A stretch of 43,481 bases of DNA from Bacillota bacterium (GCA_029550965.1 JAKPGJ010000002.1:1-43481), one strand, 5' to 3'. Shown: positions 6,906 through 16,038, counted from the stretch's first letter. The notes: a model not told the origin generated them from the letters alone. Numbers and translations are program-made.

Positions 6906-8138
6906 ATGGGAAAAATCGCCGGCCGCAAACAAATTATCTTCGCCACATCGCTGTTCATGGCTGTGTATTTTATCAGCTATCTGACCAGATTAAACTACAA
7001 CGCCGTGCTTGCCGAAATGACCGCGAACGGCGGCTTTACCAAAGCGGAAGCCTCGCTTCCGTTGACCGGACTGTTTGTCGCCTATGGATTCGGTCAGCTT
7101 GTCAGCGGGTATTTGGGAGACCGAATTCAGCCGAAGCTGATTATACTCGCCGGGCTTTTGATTACGACGGCGATGAATCTGTTTATGCCGTTCTGCGCCG
7201 AAGCGGGCGTTATGACCGCCGTCTGGAGCGTAAACGGTGTAGCGCAGGCGATGATTTGGCCGCCGCTGGTGAAGATTATGACCACAACTTTTACGCCGGA
7301 CGATTATAAAAAAGCATGCGTAAGGGTAAGCTGGAGCAGTTCGCTGGGAACCATCGCCGTCTATTTGCTCGCGCCTGTCTGCATCCTGCTTTCCGGGTGG
7401 AAGCTGGTCTTTATCGTCTGCGGACTGTTGAGCGCGGGGATGGCGGTCGTGTGGCATTCCGGATACAGCTGCCTTGAAAGGCAGACGGGCGTTTTATATC
7501 AAAAAGAAAAAGCCGCGGTCACGGCGGCGGAAAACGCACGGTTTACGCCGGCGGTCATTGCTTGCATGATTACCGTCATGCTTGCCGTCGTCATGCAGGG
7601 GCTACTGCGGGACGGGCTTACGTCCTGGATGCCGGTATATGTTTCCGACGCGTTCGGCGTCAGCAGCTCGATCTCCATTCTCACCGGCGTCGTTCTGCCG
7701 GCGTTCAGCATCGTCAGCTTTCAGGCGACGTCGTTCTTAAACCGAAAAGTTATCAAAAACGAGATGACCTGCGCGGCGGCAGTTTTCGCGCTGGGGACCG
7801 CAGGCGCCGCGGTTTTATATGTTGCCGCGTACAAACAGCCGGTGCTTGCGGTGGCGATGTTCGCGCTGGTGACCGGCTGCATGCACGGCGTGAATTTGAT
7901 TTTAATCGGTTTGCTGCCGCCCCGCTTTGAGAAGTACGGAAAAGTATCGTTCATATCGGGCTTGTTCAATTCCTGCACGTACATCGGCAGCGCCGCGTCC
8001 ATTTACGGCGTCGCGATGGCAACCGAAAAATACGGATGGCTCTATTCGATGGGAATATGGCTTGCCGCGGCCGCAGTCGGAACGCTTCTGTGCGTTCTAT
8101 GCGTCAGAAGCTGGCGCAAATCCATAAAAATAGATTAA
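6906..8138 (+). CDS. Major facilitator superfamily transporter, organophosphate:phosphate antiporter (OPA)-like
   Basis: A 410-aa polytopic membrane protein with about 12 hydrophobic segments and a longer loop in the middle (about residues 190-215), the usual MFS 6+6 layout. The N-terminus (FISYLTRLNYNAVLAEM) and VNGVAQAMIWPPLVKIM after helix 4 resemble GlpT/UhpT-type OPA carriers, where the Arg in the YxxR motif contacts phosphate. Sugar-phosphate or glycerol-phosphate exchange is therefore likely, but the substrate is not determined. The start follows AAAGAGAG. The gene ends in a 4-bp convergent overlap with the next minus-strand gene (stop codons interleave at 8135-8138), so no terminator separates them. 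Confidence 0.85.
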   Translation: MGKIAGRKQIIFATSLFMAVYFISYLTRLNYNAVLAEMTANGGFTKAEASLPLTGLFVAYGFGQLVSGYLGDRIQPKLIILAGLLITTAMNLFMPFCAEAGVMTAVWSVNGVAQAMIWPPLVKIMTTTFTPDDYKKACVRVSWSSSLGTIAVYLLAPVCILLSGWKLVFIVCGLLSAGMAVVWHSGYSCLERQTGVLYQKEKAAVTAAENARFTPAVIACMITVMLAVVMQGLLRDGLTSWMPVYVSDAFGVSSSISILTGVVLPAFSIVSFQATSFLNRKVIKNEMTCAAAVFALGTAGAAVLYVAAYKQPVLAVAMFALVTGCMHGVNLILIGLLPPRFEKYGKVSFISGLFNSCTYIGSAASIYGVAMATEKYGWLYSMGIWLAAAAVGTLLCVLCVRSWRKSIKID

Positions 8139-8883
8139 TCGGCGTAACCGTATCTGAAAAACTCCTCCTCGCTTCCGTTGAAAACGTTCATATCAATATA
8201 TTTTTCTACGCCGTTGTAACCCTTTAGCTTTTCCTTGTCCGAATACTGCCAGAAGGTCCATTCGCGGCCGTCCGGAAGGTTTGGCTTAAAATAAACATCC
8301 CGAATCCAAATGTCGTATTCCAAAAACGAGCCGCTGATATAGCGCTTGTACGAGGACATGGTCGCGTATATTATCGGTTTCAAACCGTAATGGTTCTCCA
8401 GCTTTTCGAGCATTTCCATCAGGTTCTTCTGCACGTGCGCTTTGTCGGGCGGATTGGATTTATAATCGGCATAAAACTCAATATCCACGACCGGCGGGAG
8501 CATGTTTTCCGTTTTGGCCACATGCGCGATAAAATTGTCCGCCTGCCGGAAACCGCTGCTTTCAAAGCTGAAAAAGTGATACGAGCCGACCCGCAAATGC
8601 GTCTTTTGGGCGTTTTCGATGTTGTACTGGTAATTCGGATCGACGTGCGTGCTTCCCTCCGTCGCTTTGATAAAGGCGAAAGCGATGTTTTGCTTTGCGA
8701 GCACGTCCCAATCCACGACGCCCTGATAGCTGGAGAGGTCGACGCCCCGAACGGGATATTCCGCTTCCGACGGCGTGTTGATGCGTATTACGCCGTTGTA
8801 AAATAAGATTCCCGCGGTCAGCATTATGATAAGGAAGGCGCAGAGCGAAAGGGAGATTTTTTTATATTTGTTTTTATATGCAT
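8135..8883 (-). pseudogene. Membrane-anchored GH25 lysozyme, frameshifted in the signal region
   Basis: Residues from GVDLSSYQGVVDWDVL onward are a complete GH25 muramidase, with the catalytic PPVVDIEFYAD strand, YATMSSYKRYI and TFWQYSD. The only in-frame ATG near the 5' end (8824) has no ribosome site. A strong AAGGAG with ATG lies at 8883 but is one base out of frame. Adding one base to the A7 run (forward T7, 8857-8863) gives a basic N-terminus and membrane anchor (MHIKTNIKKISLSLCAFL then IIMLTAGILFY). So the real protein is about 250 aa and disrupted at a homopolymer, unless slippage restores it. It is unrelated in layout to the endolysin at 2338. Confidence 0.85.
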
Positions 8884-8975
8884 AATAACTCCTTACAGAA
8901 AATGTTTACTTTAGTATATCACAACCGGAACACTCAAGCAATATTTGGAAATGACATAAATTTTAGAAAAATGTA

Positions 8976-9004
8976 TTGACAAATGCCTTTTTATCTGATA
9001 ATAT
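8976..9004 (+). promoter_or_regulatory. Promoter of the infC operon
   Basis: TTGACA (8976-8981), a 17-bp spacer and TAATAT (8999-9004) with a TG extension. Transcription would start near 9011 and give a 175-nt leader. Confidence 0.85.
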
Positions 9005-9009
9005 AGTTG

Positions 9010-9136
9010 AGCACAAAGAAGAAGAACAAAGTTCTCACCCGTACTGCGCGGCAGATACGCGGTTAATACATGTTCTGAATACACAGCCGCATGATGATAA
9101 TGTGGGTGTATTGTAGTACCATGCGAGACTTTTTTC
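9010..9136 (+). promoter_or_regulatory. L20-type attenuator leader of infC-rpmI-rplT
   Basis: The leader folds into an attenuator. AGTTCTC...GTACT (9030-9045) can pair with AGTAC...GAGACT (9114-9130), which is followed by TTTTTT. A competing inner hairpin AATACAC/GTGTATT lies between. The position and logic match the Firmicutes L20 leader, in which ribosomal protein L20 stabilises premature termination. The family match is by layout; I did not align it to the covariance model. Confidence 0.65.
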
Positions 9137-9186
9137 TTTGAATAGTCGTGCATGGATTTTTTATATATTTCTGGGGGTGTCTTCCT

Positions 9187-9762
9187 ATCAACAAAAAAAC
9201 GCTTATCAATGAGGAAATTAGAGCCAGCGAGGTGCGTGTAGTTGATGCAGAGGGTAAACAGCTCGGCATTATGAAACTCGAGCAGGCGCTGAATCTTGCT
9301 TACGCGGAACAGCTTGACCTTGTAGAAATTGCGCCGGACGCGAAACCGCCGGTCTGCAAAATCATGGACTACGGCAAGTACCGTTTTGAGAAAGAAAAGC
9401 GCGAAAAAGAGATGCGAAAGAAGCAGCAGACTGTCGAGTTGAAAGAGCTGCAGCTGAATCTCCGGATCGACACACACGATTTTAACACCAAGCTCAATCA
9501 TGCGATGCGTTTTCTAACACAGGGAAATAAGGTAAAAGTAGTAGTAAAATTCAAGGGCAGGGAATTGGCACATCCAGAGAACGGAACCGAGCTGCTTAAG
9601 CGGTTCTCGGGAGGCTGCGGAGATTTGTGCGTTGTCGAAAAGCAGCCGGTTCTTGACGGCAGAAATATGATTATGATACTTGCACCCAAGAAAACGAATG
9701 CGGCTGCAAACACACCGGTAAAAAACGAAGCAAATCCGGTTAAAGAAAAATCGCAAACATAA
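9187..9762 (+). CDS. infC: Translation initiation factor IF-3
   Basis: IF-3 binds the 30S subunit, blocks premature 50S joining and proofreads start codons. The N-domain runs LINEEIRASEVRVVDAEG to about residue 70, then a lysine-rich linker, then the C-domain (ELQLNLRIDTHDFNTKL, KVVVKFKGRELAHPENG). No ATG/GTG/TTG in frame has a ribosome site. The GGGGGTG box (9172-9178) points to ATC at 9187, so the gene uses a rare non-canonical start, as is known for infC, where IF-3 discriminates against its own message. It makes 191 aa, with a 20-residue polar C-terminal extension. The in-frame ATG at 9148 lies inside the leader. Confidence 0.95.
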   Translation: MNKKTLINEEIRASEVRVVDAEGKQLGIMKLEQALNLAYAEQLDLVEIAPDAKPPVCKIMDYGKYRFEKEKREKEMRKKQQTVELKELQLNLRIDTHDFNTKLNHAMRFLTQGNKVKVVVKFKGRELAHPENGTELLKRFSGGCGDLCVVEKQPVLDGRNMIMILAPKKTNAAANTPVKNEANPVKEKSQT

Positions 9763-9784
9763 CTATTGAAAGGAATAGATAAGA

Positions 9785-9982
9785 ATGGGAAAGATTAAGA
9801 CTCATAAGGCTTCAGCAAAACGCTTCAGCTTTACAGCCGGCGGAAAAATCAAGATGTATCATCCCGGACATCGTCACAATCTGGGCATGAAACCCACTAA
9901 GCGCAAGAGAAAGCTTAAGAAAGCCGTATATGTTAGCTCCGCTCGCATGCGTGACTTGAAGCGACTCATCCCTTACGACTAA
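9785..9982 (+). CDS. rpmI: 50S ribosomal protein L35
   Basis: This 65-aa basic protein of the large ribosomal subunit is the second gene of infC-rpmI-rplT, 22 bp after infC, with AAAGGAAT as ribosome site. It shows the family KIKTHKASAKRF start and the PGHRHNLGMKPTKRKRKL core with the His/Arg/Lys-rich rRNA-binding stretch. The length matches the family. Expression should be controlled by the upstream L20-responsive leader together with its neighbours. Confidence 0.98.
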   Translation: MGKIKTHKASAKRFSFTAGGKIKMYHPGHRHNLGMKPTKRKRKLKKAVYVSSARMRDLKRLIPYD

Positions 9983-10007
9983 ATCAGGATTTTGGAGGTA
10001 ATATAAG

Positions 10008-10361
10008 ATGGCAAGAGTTAAAGGTGCGCTTTCAACCAGAAAGAGAAGAAAAAAGATATTAAAGCTTGCGAAAGGCTATTGGGGCGCTAAGAGCAAGCAC
10101 TTTAAGATGGCAAAGCAGGCTGTTCTCAAGAGCGGCAATTATGCATTTGCCGGAAGGAAACAGAAGAAGAGAGATTTCCGTTCCCTCTGGATTACCCGTA
10201 TCTCCGCTCAGGCGAAGGCTTGCGGTATCAATTATTCCCAGTTCATGCACGGATTGAAGTTAAGCGGCATTACACTCAATCGCAAAATGCTCAGCGAGCT
10301 TGCTGTAAACGATAAGGAAGCGTTTGCGAAGCTGGTAGAAACTGCAAAGGCGGCTCTTTAA
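10008..10361 (+). CDS. rplT: 50S ribosomal protein L20
   Basis: A 117-aa protein needed early in 50S assembly and the expected autogenous repressor of this operon. It has the long basic N-terminal helix ([20 protein letters not shown]) and the globular RNA-binding end ([26 protein letters not shown]). The length matches the family. GGAGG lies 9 nt before the ATG. It closes the infC operon; no hairpin terminator is evident before the next promoter at 10379. Confidence 0.98.
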   Translation: MARVKGALSTRKRRKKILKLAKGYWGAKSKHFKMAKQAVLKSGNYAFAGRKQKKRDFRSLWITRISAQAKACGINYSQFMHGLKLSGITLNRKMLSELAVNDKEAFAKLVETAKAAL

Positions 10362-10378
10362 AAATATATTAAATTCTG

Positions 10379-10407
10379 TTGACAAAATTCGCTGTTCTTG
10401 GTACAAT
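10379..10407 (+). promoter_or_regulatory. Promoter of rpsU
   Basis: TTGACA (10379-10384), a 17-bp spacer and TACAAT (10402-10407). The untranslated leader of about 85 nt holds no obvious hairpin. Confidence 0.85.
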
Positions 10408-10498
10408 AATATTAACGTTTGTTACTTGTACCGCTTAGAAATGTTATACCGCAATGCTCCGTGTTTCCCCGGAAGCAATCGGAGGGAGGGATATATAA

Positions 10499-10675
10499 AT
10501 GGCTGAGATAAAAGTAAAAGAGAATGAGAGTATCGACAGTGCTCTCCGCAGATTCAAGAGATTGTACCTCAGAAGCGGAGTGCAGGCAGAGCTGCGCAAG
10601 AGAGAGCATTACGAGAAGCCCAGCGTTCGTCGCAAGAAGAAATCTGAAGCTGCAAGAAAGCGCAAATACAAATAA
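10499..10675 (+). CDS. rpsU: 30S ribosomal protein S21
   Basis: A 58-codon gene with a strong GGAGGGAGGG ribosome site 8 nt before ATG at 10499. The translation begins [20 protein letters not shown], which is the S21 signature, and ends in a basic tail ([19 protein letters not shown]). S21 helps 30S subunits recognise mRNA start regions. It has its own promoter and terminator, separate from the infC operon. In many Clostridia rpsU lies elsewhere, so the placement is a local feature. Confidence 0.97.
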   Translation: MAEIKVKENESIDSALRRFKRLYLRSGVQAELRKREHYEKPSVRRKKKSEAARKRKYK

Positions 10676-10681
10676 GAAAAT

Positions 10682-10712
10682 AAAAGCTCTGTCAAGCGCA
10701 GAGCTTTTTTAT
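10682..10712 (+). terminator. rpsU terminator
   Basis: An AAAGCTCTG/CAGAGCTTTTTT hairpin lies immediately after the rpsU stop. Confidence 0.92.
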
Positions 10713-10775
10713 TTTTGCTTAAAGTATATTGGTTGCTGTTGAAGTTGGCCCAGCAAAACAGGAAGTGTGTTTTTT

Positions 10776-11553
10776 CTATATTCGTTTACAGAACAAATAG
10801 TAATCATATGAAATTTCTATAAGGCCGGCGCTTTTCGCGGTTATTTGCGAGCTGATGTTCGCGCTGCTTGTAGAATATATAACTTCTTTGACTTGCGCAA
10901 CTTCTTTGCTTCCGCTAAGCAGATATTCTGCTAAAGAAACAACATTCGATACGGCGTATCCTTTCTGCCTGTAGCCTTCAAGCGAGGCGATTGAAATTTC
11001 GACTACTTCACTGCAGAATGGAGATAAGTATGTGGTTGCAGAGCAGAAGACGATTTTATGATCAATCAGTGTGCCATAGTTTATATCTCCGGGTTCAGTG
11101 AAAAGCGTAAAGTCATATTTATTATCTTTAATAAAATATGATCGAGTTTTCCTGCTTTTTCGATAGATTCAATTTGGTACTTTTATCTGCGCTGTAATGC
11201 AGGGCGCAGTTGTGATTCGTGTTTAAAACAAGCCCTAATTCGGCAGCTTCATCTTTTTGGTTTTCGATAAGCGTATCATATATTATGTCGCATGGCAAAC
11301 CGCTTCGTAATAATGCGATGTTTTGAATGATCTTATCTTTAAATTCAGGAAGGGACTTGATGAATAAACTGTTATCGTCTATAAAGCGCTCACATTCAAA
11401 TACAACAGCGAATCCGTTGGAACCATAATCTAAGTGTTCTTTGCGCATTTCAACAAAGTATGCATTGAGATCGGAAAAATACGCAATGGGCAATTGATTT
11501 TCGCTGTAATATCTAAAATAGTCAAGTTCTTGTCTTTTTTTCAATTCAAACAT
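10776..11553 (-). pseudogene. GNAT-family N-acetyltransferase, frameshifted
   Basis: The frame from ATG 11553 (GGAAG ribosome site) runs about 135 residues and stops at 11128 just after LNLSKKQE. Removing one A in the GAAAAC run near 11152 joins it to a second open frame, starting TRSYFIKDNKYDFTLF and ending at 10776. That second part carries the acetyl-CoA-binding loop EGYRQKGYAVSN and a typical final strand (SAGLIEISYDYYLF). The whole would be about 255 aa, with a long N-terminal domain before the GNAT core. As sequenced the acetyl-CoA site is lost. Substrate is unknown. Confidence 0.8.
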
Positions 11554-11641
11554 AAATAAACTTCCATATATAAATGCAGTATGCATCTTAATATTAAAAG
11601 CATTATAACGCAAAAGAATATTGAAGTCAACGAAAAGCAAC

Positions 11642-11679
11642 AAAAACTGCTTCGATCCTTTGATTCGAAGCAGTTTTTG
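11642..11679. terminator. Bidirectional terminator downstream of asd
   Basis: AAAAACTGCTTCG/CGAAGCAGTTTTT with an 11-nt loop. It lies 23 bp after the asd stop on the minus strand. Confidence 0.88.
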
Positions 11680-11701
11680 CATATCATATGGTTTTCGTCT
11701 T

Positions 11702-12781
11702 TTAATTCAGGTAGCCCTTCCTGTAAAGAAGCTCGGCGGTCAGTACGGCGCCGCCTGCCGCGCCGCGCAGCGTGTTGTGCGAAAGGCAGATAAACTTGTA
11801 GTCAAATACGGGGTCCTCTCTAAGTCTGCCGACCGTGACGCCCATGCCGCCGTATAGGTCGCGGTCCAGCGCGGTCTGCGGGCGGTTCGGCTCGTCGATA
11901 TAGGTGACAAACTGCTCGGGCGCGTGCGGAAGGCCAAGAAGCTGCGGTTCGCCTTTAAACTTCGCCCATGCCTTGAGAATTGCCTCTTTCTCCGGCTTTC
12001 TCTCAAAGCTGACCGAAACGGCCGCAAGGTGCCCGTCGCTTACCGGAACGCGGACGCACTGCGCGGTAATCATCGGAGAAGCTGCCGGAACAATCTTTCC
12101 GTTCTGAACGCTGCCCCAAATCTTCAGCGGCTCCTTCTCGCTCTTTTCCTCTTCGCCGCCGATGTAAGGAATGATGTTGTCGATAATTTCCGGGAAGGTC
12201 TCGAAGGTCTTGCCGGCGCCGGAAATCGCCTGGAAGGTTGTGACCGAAACCGCCTTGATGCCATAGGAAAGGAGCGGCGTCAGCGCGGGAACATAGCTCT
12301 GAATCGAGCAGTTCGGTTTCGCGGCGATAAAGCCTTTTTTGGTGCCCAGCCTTTTCCGCTGCGCTTCGATCACCTCAAAATGCGCGCCGTTTATTTCGGG
12401 AATAACCATCGGAACGTCGTCGGTCCAGCGGTTGGCGGAATTGTTGGAAACGACCGGGAGTTCCGCCTTCGCATAGGCTTCCTCCAGCTTTTTGGTTTCC
12501 TCTTTCGGAAGGTCAACGGCGCAGAAAACAAAGTCCGCGACCTTCTTTACCTCGTCGATGTCGGCGGCGTTGAGCACTACCATGTCGGCGACGGCGGCGG
12601 GAATGGCTTCTTTCATCTTCCATCTGCCTTCCACCGCGTCTTTGTATTTCTTGCCCGCCGACGAAGCGCTCGCGGCAAGCGCGGTGATTTCAAAGTAGGG
12701 GTGATCCTGCAGCAGCATGATAAAACGCTGGCCGACCATGCCGGTCGCGCCGACGATGCCTGCTCTTAATCTATTTGCCAT
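11702..12781 (-). CDS. asd: Aspartate-semialdehyde dehydrogenase
   Basis: It catalyses NADPH-dependent reduction of aspartyl phosphate to aspartate semialdehyde, the branch point to lysine, threonine, methionine and dipicolinate, hence also relevant to spore DPA. The N-terminus has the nucleotide-binding GIVGATGMVGQRF, the catalytic cysteine lies in KPNCSIQ, and the active-site loop GAGKTFETFPEI follows. NCS instead of NCT and a length of 359 aa place it in the archaeal/fungal-like branch of the family. Start 12781 has GGAGG. It is monocistronic, ending in the hairpin at 11642-11679. Confidence 0.96.
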   Translation of the reverse strand: MANRLRAGIVGATGMVGQRFIMLLQDHPYFEITALAASASSAGKKYKDAVEGRWKMKEAIPAAVADMVVLNAADIDEVKKVADFVFCAVDLPKEETKKLEEAYAKAELPVVSNNSANRWTDDVPMVIPEINGAHFEVIEAQRKRLGTKKGFIAAKPNCSIQSYVPALTPLLSYGIKAVSVTTFQAISGAGKTFETFPEIIDNIIPYIGGEEEKSEKEPLKIWGSVQNGKIVPAASPMITAQCVRVPVSDGHLAAVSVSFERKPEKEAILKAWAKFKGEPQLLGLPHAPEQFVTYIDEPNRPQTALDRDLYGGMGVTVGRLREDPVFDYKFICLSHNTLRGAAGGAVLTAELLYRKGYLN

Positions 12782-12862
12782 GTCAATTACTCCTCCCAAT
12801 ATATCAGAATAAATGTATGGGCGATTCAAACCGCATTTGCGCGGCTGATCGCCCGTGTTTAT

Positions 12863-13336
12863 TTAGATGAGATCTTTGTAGATTCCCGGTTCGCTGCCAT
12901 CGATGATAACAGCGCCGCAGGTGTTCTTATAAAAATCCTTCGGTCCGGCGGAACCGATGATGGCGTAGGCGTAGCCCTCGTCCCGCAAAGCCTCCATACA
13001 GCGCAGGCAGAGCGCTTTTCCGATGCCCTTGCCCCTGTACGTCTCGTCGACGCCGGTAGGGCCGAAATACGCCTTATAGGTGCAATCGTAGCCGGCAAAT
13101 CCGACAATCTTCTTTTCGTTTACATCATACGCGATGAAACAGGAAACCGGATGTCTGGTGAATGCCGTTGCGATTTCGTTCGCCCAGCCGGCGCTGAAAT
13201 GCTCGGCGATCCAGCCGCATACCTTGTCTTTGTTCGGCGTCATCGGGCGAATGATGCGTATCCCGTTCTCCTCCAGATTTCTATAAAGCTGACTGTTGTC
13301 CTTTAATTCGTATAACTTTACGAGCATGTCTGGCAT
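12863..13336 (-). CDS. GNAT-family N-acetyltransferase
   Basis: A 157-aa single-domain GNAT enzyme. The central strand and acetyl-CoA loop read GPTGVDETYRGKGIGKALCL, followed by EALRDEGYAYAIIGSAG and a late aromatic FYKNTCGAV. Substrate cannot be told from sequence. The start at 13336 follows AGGAG by 9 nt; a second in-frame ATG lies three codons in. It stands alone between asd and the LRR gene. Confidence 0.88.
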   Translation of the reverse strand: MPDMLVKLYELKDNSQLYRNLEENGIRIIRPMTPNKDKVCGWIAEHFSAGWANEIATAFTRHPVSCFIAYDVNEKKIVGFAGYDCTYKAYFGPTGVDETYRGKGIGKALCLRCMEALRDEGYAYAIIGSAGPKDFYKNTCGAVIIDGSEPGIYKDLI

Positions 13337-13372
13337 ATGGCGTTTCTCCTGTTCGTTTGGCTGTGTGCTTCG

Positions 13373-15124
13373 TTATGCGGAAGCGTTCCCGGAGGAAGCG
13401 TCGCTGCTGGTATCCGAAGAATCTTTCTCCGGCATGCCGTTGATGGTCGCCTTTGTGTACTTTCTTAAAGGAGTCCAGTCTTTGATATCGTTGCCTGTAA
13501 GATCGATCGTAATTTCAATGTCCTCTTTGAACGCGGTGTCCATGCCCGTTACATCGGTGATCTTGTTGTTTCTGAGAGAGAGCGATGTAAGGGAATCCAG
13601 GCCTTTAACGGGCAGCATGTCGGTAATTTTGTTGTTGTCAAGCGCAAGCTCCTTGAGCTTGGTCAGCTTGCTGACAGCCGATATATTTTCAATGTTGTTG
13701 TTCGAAAGCGTAAGCGTTGTCAGCTCGGTGCATTTCTCGAGCGCGCTGATGTCGCGGATGTTGTTGTAGCTTAAATCGAGCGTTTTGAGCTGCGTGCAGT
13801 TCGCCAAAGCGGAAATATCCTCAATTTTATTATATGTCAGGGTAAGCGTTTTAAGCGATGTGCAGCCCTCAAGTCCGCTGATGTCCTTGAGCGCGCCGTA
13901 TCGTACGGACGTTCCGGAGCCGGACGTGGAACCGGAAGTATCCGATTCGGAAGGCTCGGAAGAAACATCGTCATCCGTACCCGCGCCGGTCTGCGAGGTG
14001 CTGACTGTGAGCGTCTTGAGCGACGTCAGGTTCTTGAGCGCGTTCAGATTCTCGAACTTATTGTCAGAGAGGTAAAGTTTCTCAAGTTTTACGCAGTTCG
14101 CGATTCCGTCAAGATTCTCGATCTGGTTGGAAACCGCCGAAAGCGTCTTGAGGTTTTCCAGTTTCGACAGCGCCGACAAATCTTTGAGAAGGTTATTGTT
14201 TACAGAAACGGTTTCGAGATTGGTGAGGTTCGAAAGCGGGGAGAGATCGCTGATGCCGTTGCTGTCCAGATAAACGTTCTTGAGCGTCGTGATGCTCGAG
14301 AGCGGGGAGAGATCGCTGATGTTCAGGTTATACATGGTCAGCGTCTCAAGTTTGGCTGCTTTCTCAATGCCGCTTAAGCTTTTGATTTCGGTAGCCGAGA
14401 AATCGAACTCCTTCAGATTCGGCAGTTCTTCGATGCCTTTGAAGTCCGTGATGCCCGAGTAGTTCAGCGCGAGCACTTCGAGATTCTTTAAGTCGGAAAG
14501 CTGCGTCAGACTTTTAAGGTCGGTCAGTTTCATCTGCTTTATAACGGTGTCAAAATTCACCGCGGTTATGCTCGAATAGAACTGCGAATAAAGGGCTGTA
14601 TTGTAAGCGCTTGCCTGCATTTGCGCGACGGATGCGGAGTCAAATGCGGAAAGCACTCTTAAATTCCGGAACAGGGTGATATCGACCGGCTTTTTGATGG
14701 CGAATGAAAACGTAATGTAATCCTTCGGGATATCGTCGGTATCGTCCGCCTCGGAGGTTGTGTCGTCCGTATCGTCCGATTCCTCTGCCTGTTTTGCGGC
14801 CTGCGCAAGCTGATACTCCGTGAACTCCTTCTTGCCGAGGATGACGACAGGGGTTGCGTACGAAGCGGTAAAGCTATCGTTTACGCCGATGTTGCAGAAA
14901 TAATAAAAGCTTTGATATTCGTCCAGCATGTCCTGCGTTATCTGGTTCGGCTTTATATTCAGCGCATCCGCGATCGCCCTGGCGAAATCCTGGTCTTTAA
15001 AAAGGTCGTTGCTGTTCGTGATGGAATAAACGACGGTGTAAACGCCTGCGGCGATGATCGCGGCGCAGAGAACCAACGTGGTAATCAGTTTACGCTTCAG
15101 CTGTTTTCTATTGTAAACGCTCAT
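13373..15124 (-). CDS. Membrane-anchored internalin-like leucine-rich-repeat protein
   Basis: A 583-aa protein with a short basic N-terminus and one transmembrane helix (about residues 13-34). An extracellular region follows with an Asp/Ser/Thr-rich acidic stretch (about 113-131), then at least 14 LRR units of about 22 residues with the internalin-type pattern LxxLxxLxLxxNxIxDIxxL (about 200-560). The repeat run is interrupted by a Gly/Ser/Asp-rich insert (about 385-420). No LPXTG sorting motif is seen, so anchoring is by the N-terminal helix. GGAGG precedes the ATG. Protein binding at the cell surface is likely; the partner is unknown. Confidence 0.9.
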   Translation of the reverse strand: MSVYNRKQLKRKLITTLVLCAAIIAAGVYTVVYSITNSNDLFKDQDFARAIADALNIKPNQITQDMLDEYQSFYYFCNIGVNDSFTASYATPVVILGKKEFTEYQLAQAAKQAEESDDTDDTTSEADDTDDIPKDYITFSFAIKKPVDITLFRNLRVLSAFDSASVAQMQASAYNTALYSQFYSSITAVNFDTVIKQMKLTDLKSLTQLSDLKNLEVLALNYSGITDFKGIEELPNLKEFDFSATEIKSLSGIEKAAKLETLTMYNLNISDLSPLSSITTLKNVYLDSNGISDLSPLSNLTNLETVSVNNNLLKDLSALSKLENLKTLSAVSNQIENLDGIANCVKLEKLYLSDNKFENLNALKNLTSLKTLTVSTSQTGAGTDDDVSSEPSESDTSGSTSGSGTSVRYGALKDISGLEGCTSLKTLTLTYNKIEDISALANCTQLKTLDLSYNNIRDISALEKCTELTTLTLSNNNIENISAVSKLTKLKELALDNNKITDMLPVKGLDSLTSLSLRNNKITDVTGMDTAFKEDIEITIDLTGNDIKDWTPLRKYTKATINGMPEKDSSDTSSDASSGNASA

Positions 15125-15207
15125 TAAATTGTCCTCCGAAATTTTGATTTTACAAACAAGGATTTTATCACATTACGGGATTTTTTGCAATACTTTTTTA
15201 AACGCTT

Positions 15208-15891
15208 TTACGAAGACGGACTGTCGGCTTTATAAGTGATCAGCTTCTGGAAGCACAGCTTGTTGGCCGTATAAACTTCCATCGTGCGATTGTATTTTAT
15301 CGTATCGTTTTCCGGAGAGCGCCGGATGCAGAGAATCGTGTTTGCCGGGAGCGAATTAAAGCCGGGGGCTTTATACAGGTCGAGGTCTTTCAAATAGACG
15401 CCGTATTCGTTATAGGTTTTTTCGGGCATCGCGGTGCTGTCCAGCACGTCGGACAGCTTCGCAAGCACGCCGATTTCCATCGCTTCTTTAAAGTAATACT
15501 CGTTCATCAGGAAAATCACGCTGTCTCCGGAGCGGATTTCCACCTCAAAGCGGGCGATCGCGGCGGCGTTGAAATCCGCGTTAAACACTTCTCCGCTTTC
15601 CTCTTCGGCCAGCGCGGTGAGGTCAATGTAATCGCATACCTTTTTGCCGTCGTTGTTGTAGTCGTCGATTAAGCTCTCGACGGTTTTTGTCAGGTCGTTT
15701 ACGCCTTTTACCGAAATGGAACCTTTACCGATATACATAATGTGAACGTCCGCATCCGGCTTTAAAATCAGCTGAAAAAAGGCGATAACGAGGAAAATTA
15801 CCACCAGACCGCCGAGAATAATCAGCCATTTATAATAATACCAAATATGCTCGAACCATTCTTTTACCGAGAGTTTCTCTTTTGCTTCCAT
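15208..15891 (-). CDS. Hypothetical single-pass membrane protein
   Basis: A 227-aa protein with a cytoplasmic N-terminus containing VKEWFEHIWYYYKW. One transmembrane helix follows (LIILGGLVVIFLVIAFFQLIL, about residues 23-43), then an extracellular domain of about 180 residues with alternating acidic and hydrophobic segments. Start 15891 has GGAGG 10 nt upstream. The aromatic membrane-entry motif (WYYYKW) is common in small Clostridia membrane proteins of unknown function. It precedes the LRR protein on the same strand with an 83-bp gap, so the two may be co-expressed. Confidence 0.75.
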   Translation of the reverse strand: MEAKEKLSVKEWFEHIWYYYKWLIILGGLVVIFLVIAFFQLILKPDADVHIMYIGKGSISVKGVNDLTKTVESLIDDYNNDGKKVCDYIDLTALAEEESGEVFNADFNAAAIARFEVEIRSGDSVIFLMNEYYFKEAMEIGVLAKLSDVLDSTAMPEKTYNEYGVYLKDLDLYKAPGFNSLPANTILCIRRSPENDTIKYNRTMEVYTANKLCFQKLITYKADSPSS

Positions 15892-16038
15892 CCGGTAGTA
15901 ACCTCCTTTTTTAAAAACCATAACATAACTTTGCTTTATTGCGGGGACACGTTGAAAAAATAATCATATTTTAATAAGCTGTACGCTGACCGTTCGCAAG
16001 ACCATTGATTTATTCAAGTTTTGGCACAGCATTAAGGG

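Noticed and set aside
11924..12769. Plus-strand ORF of 281 codons
   Set aside because: It is antisense to asd, caused by GC-rich codon bias; no recognisable domain.
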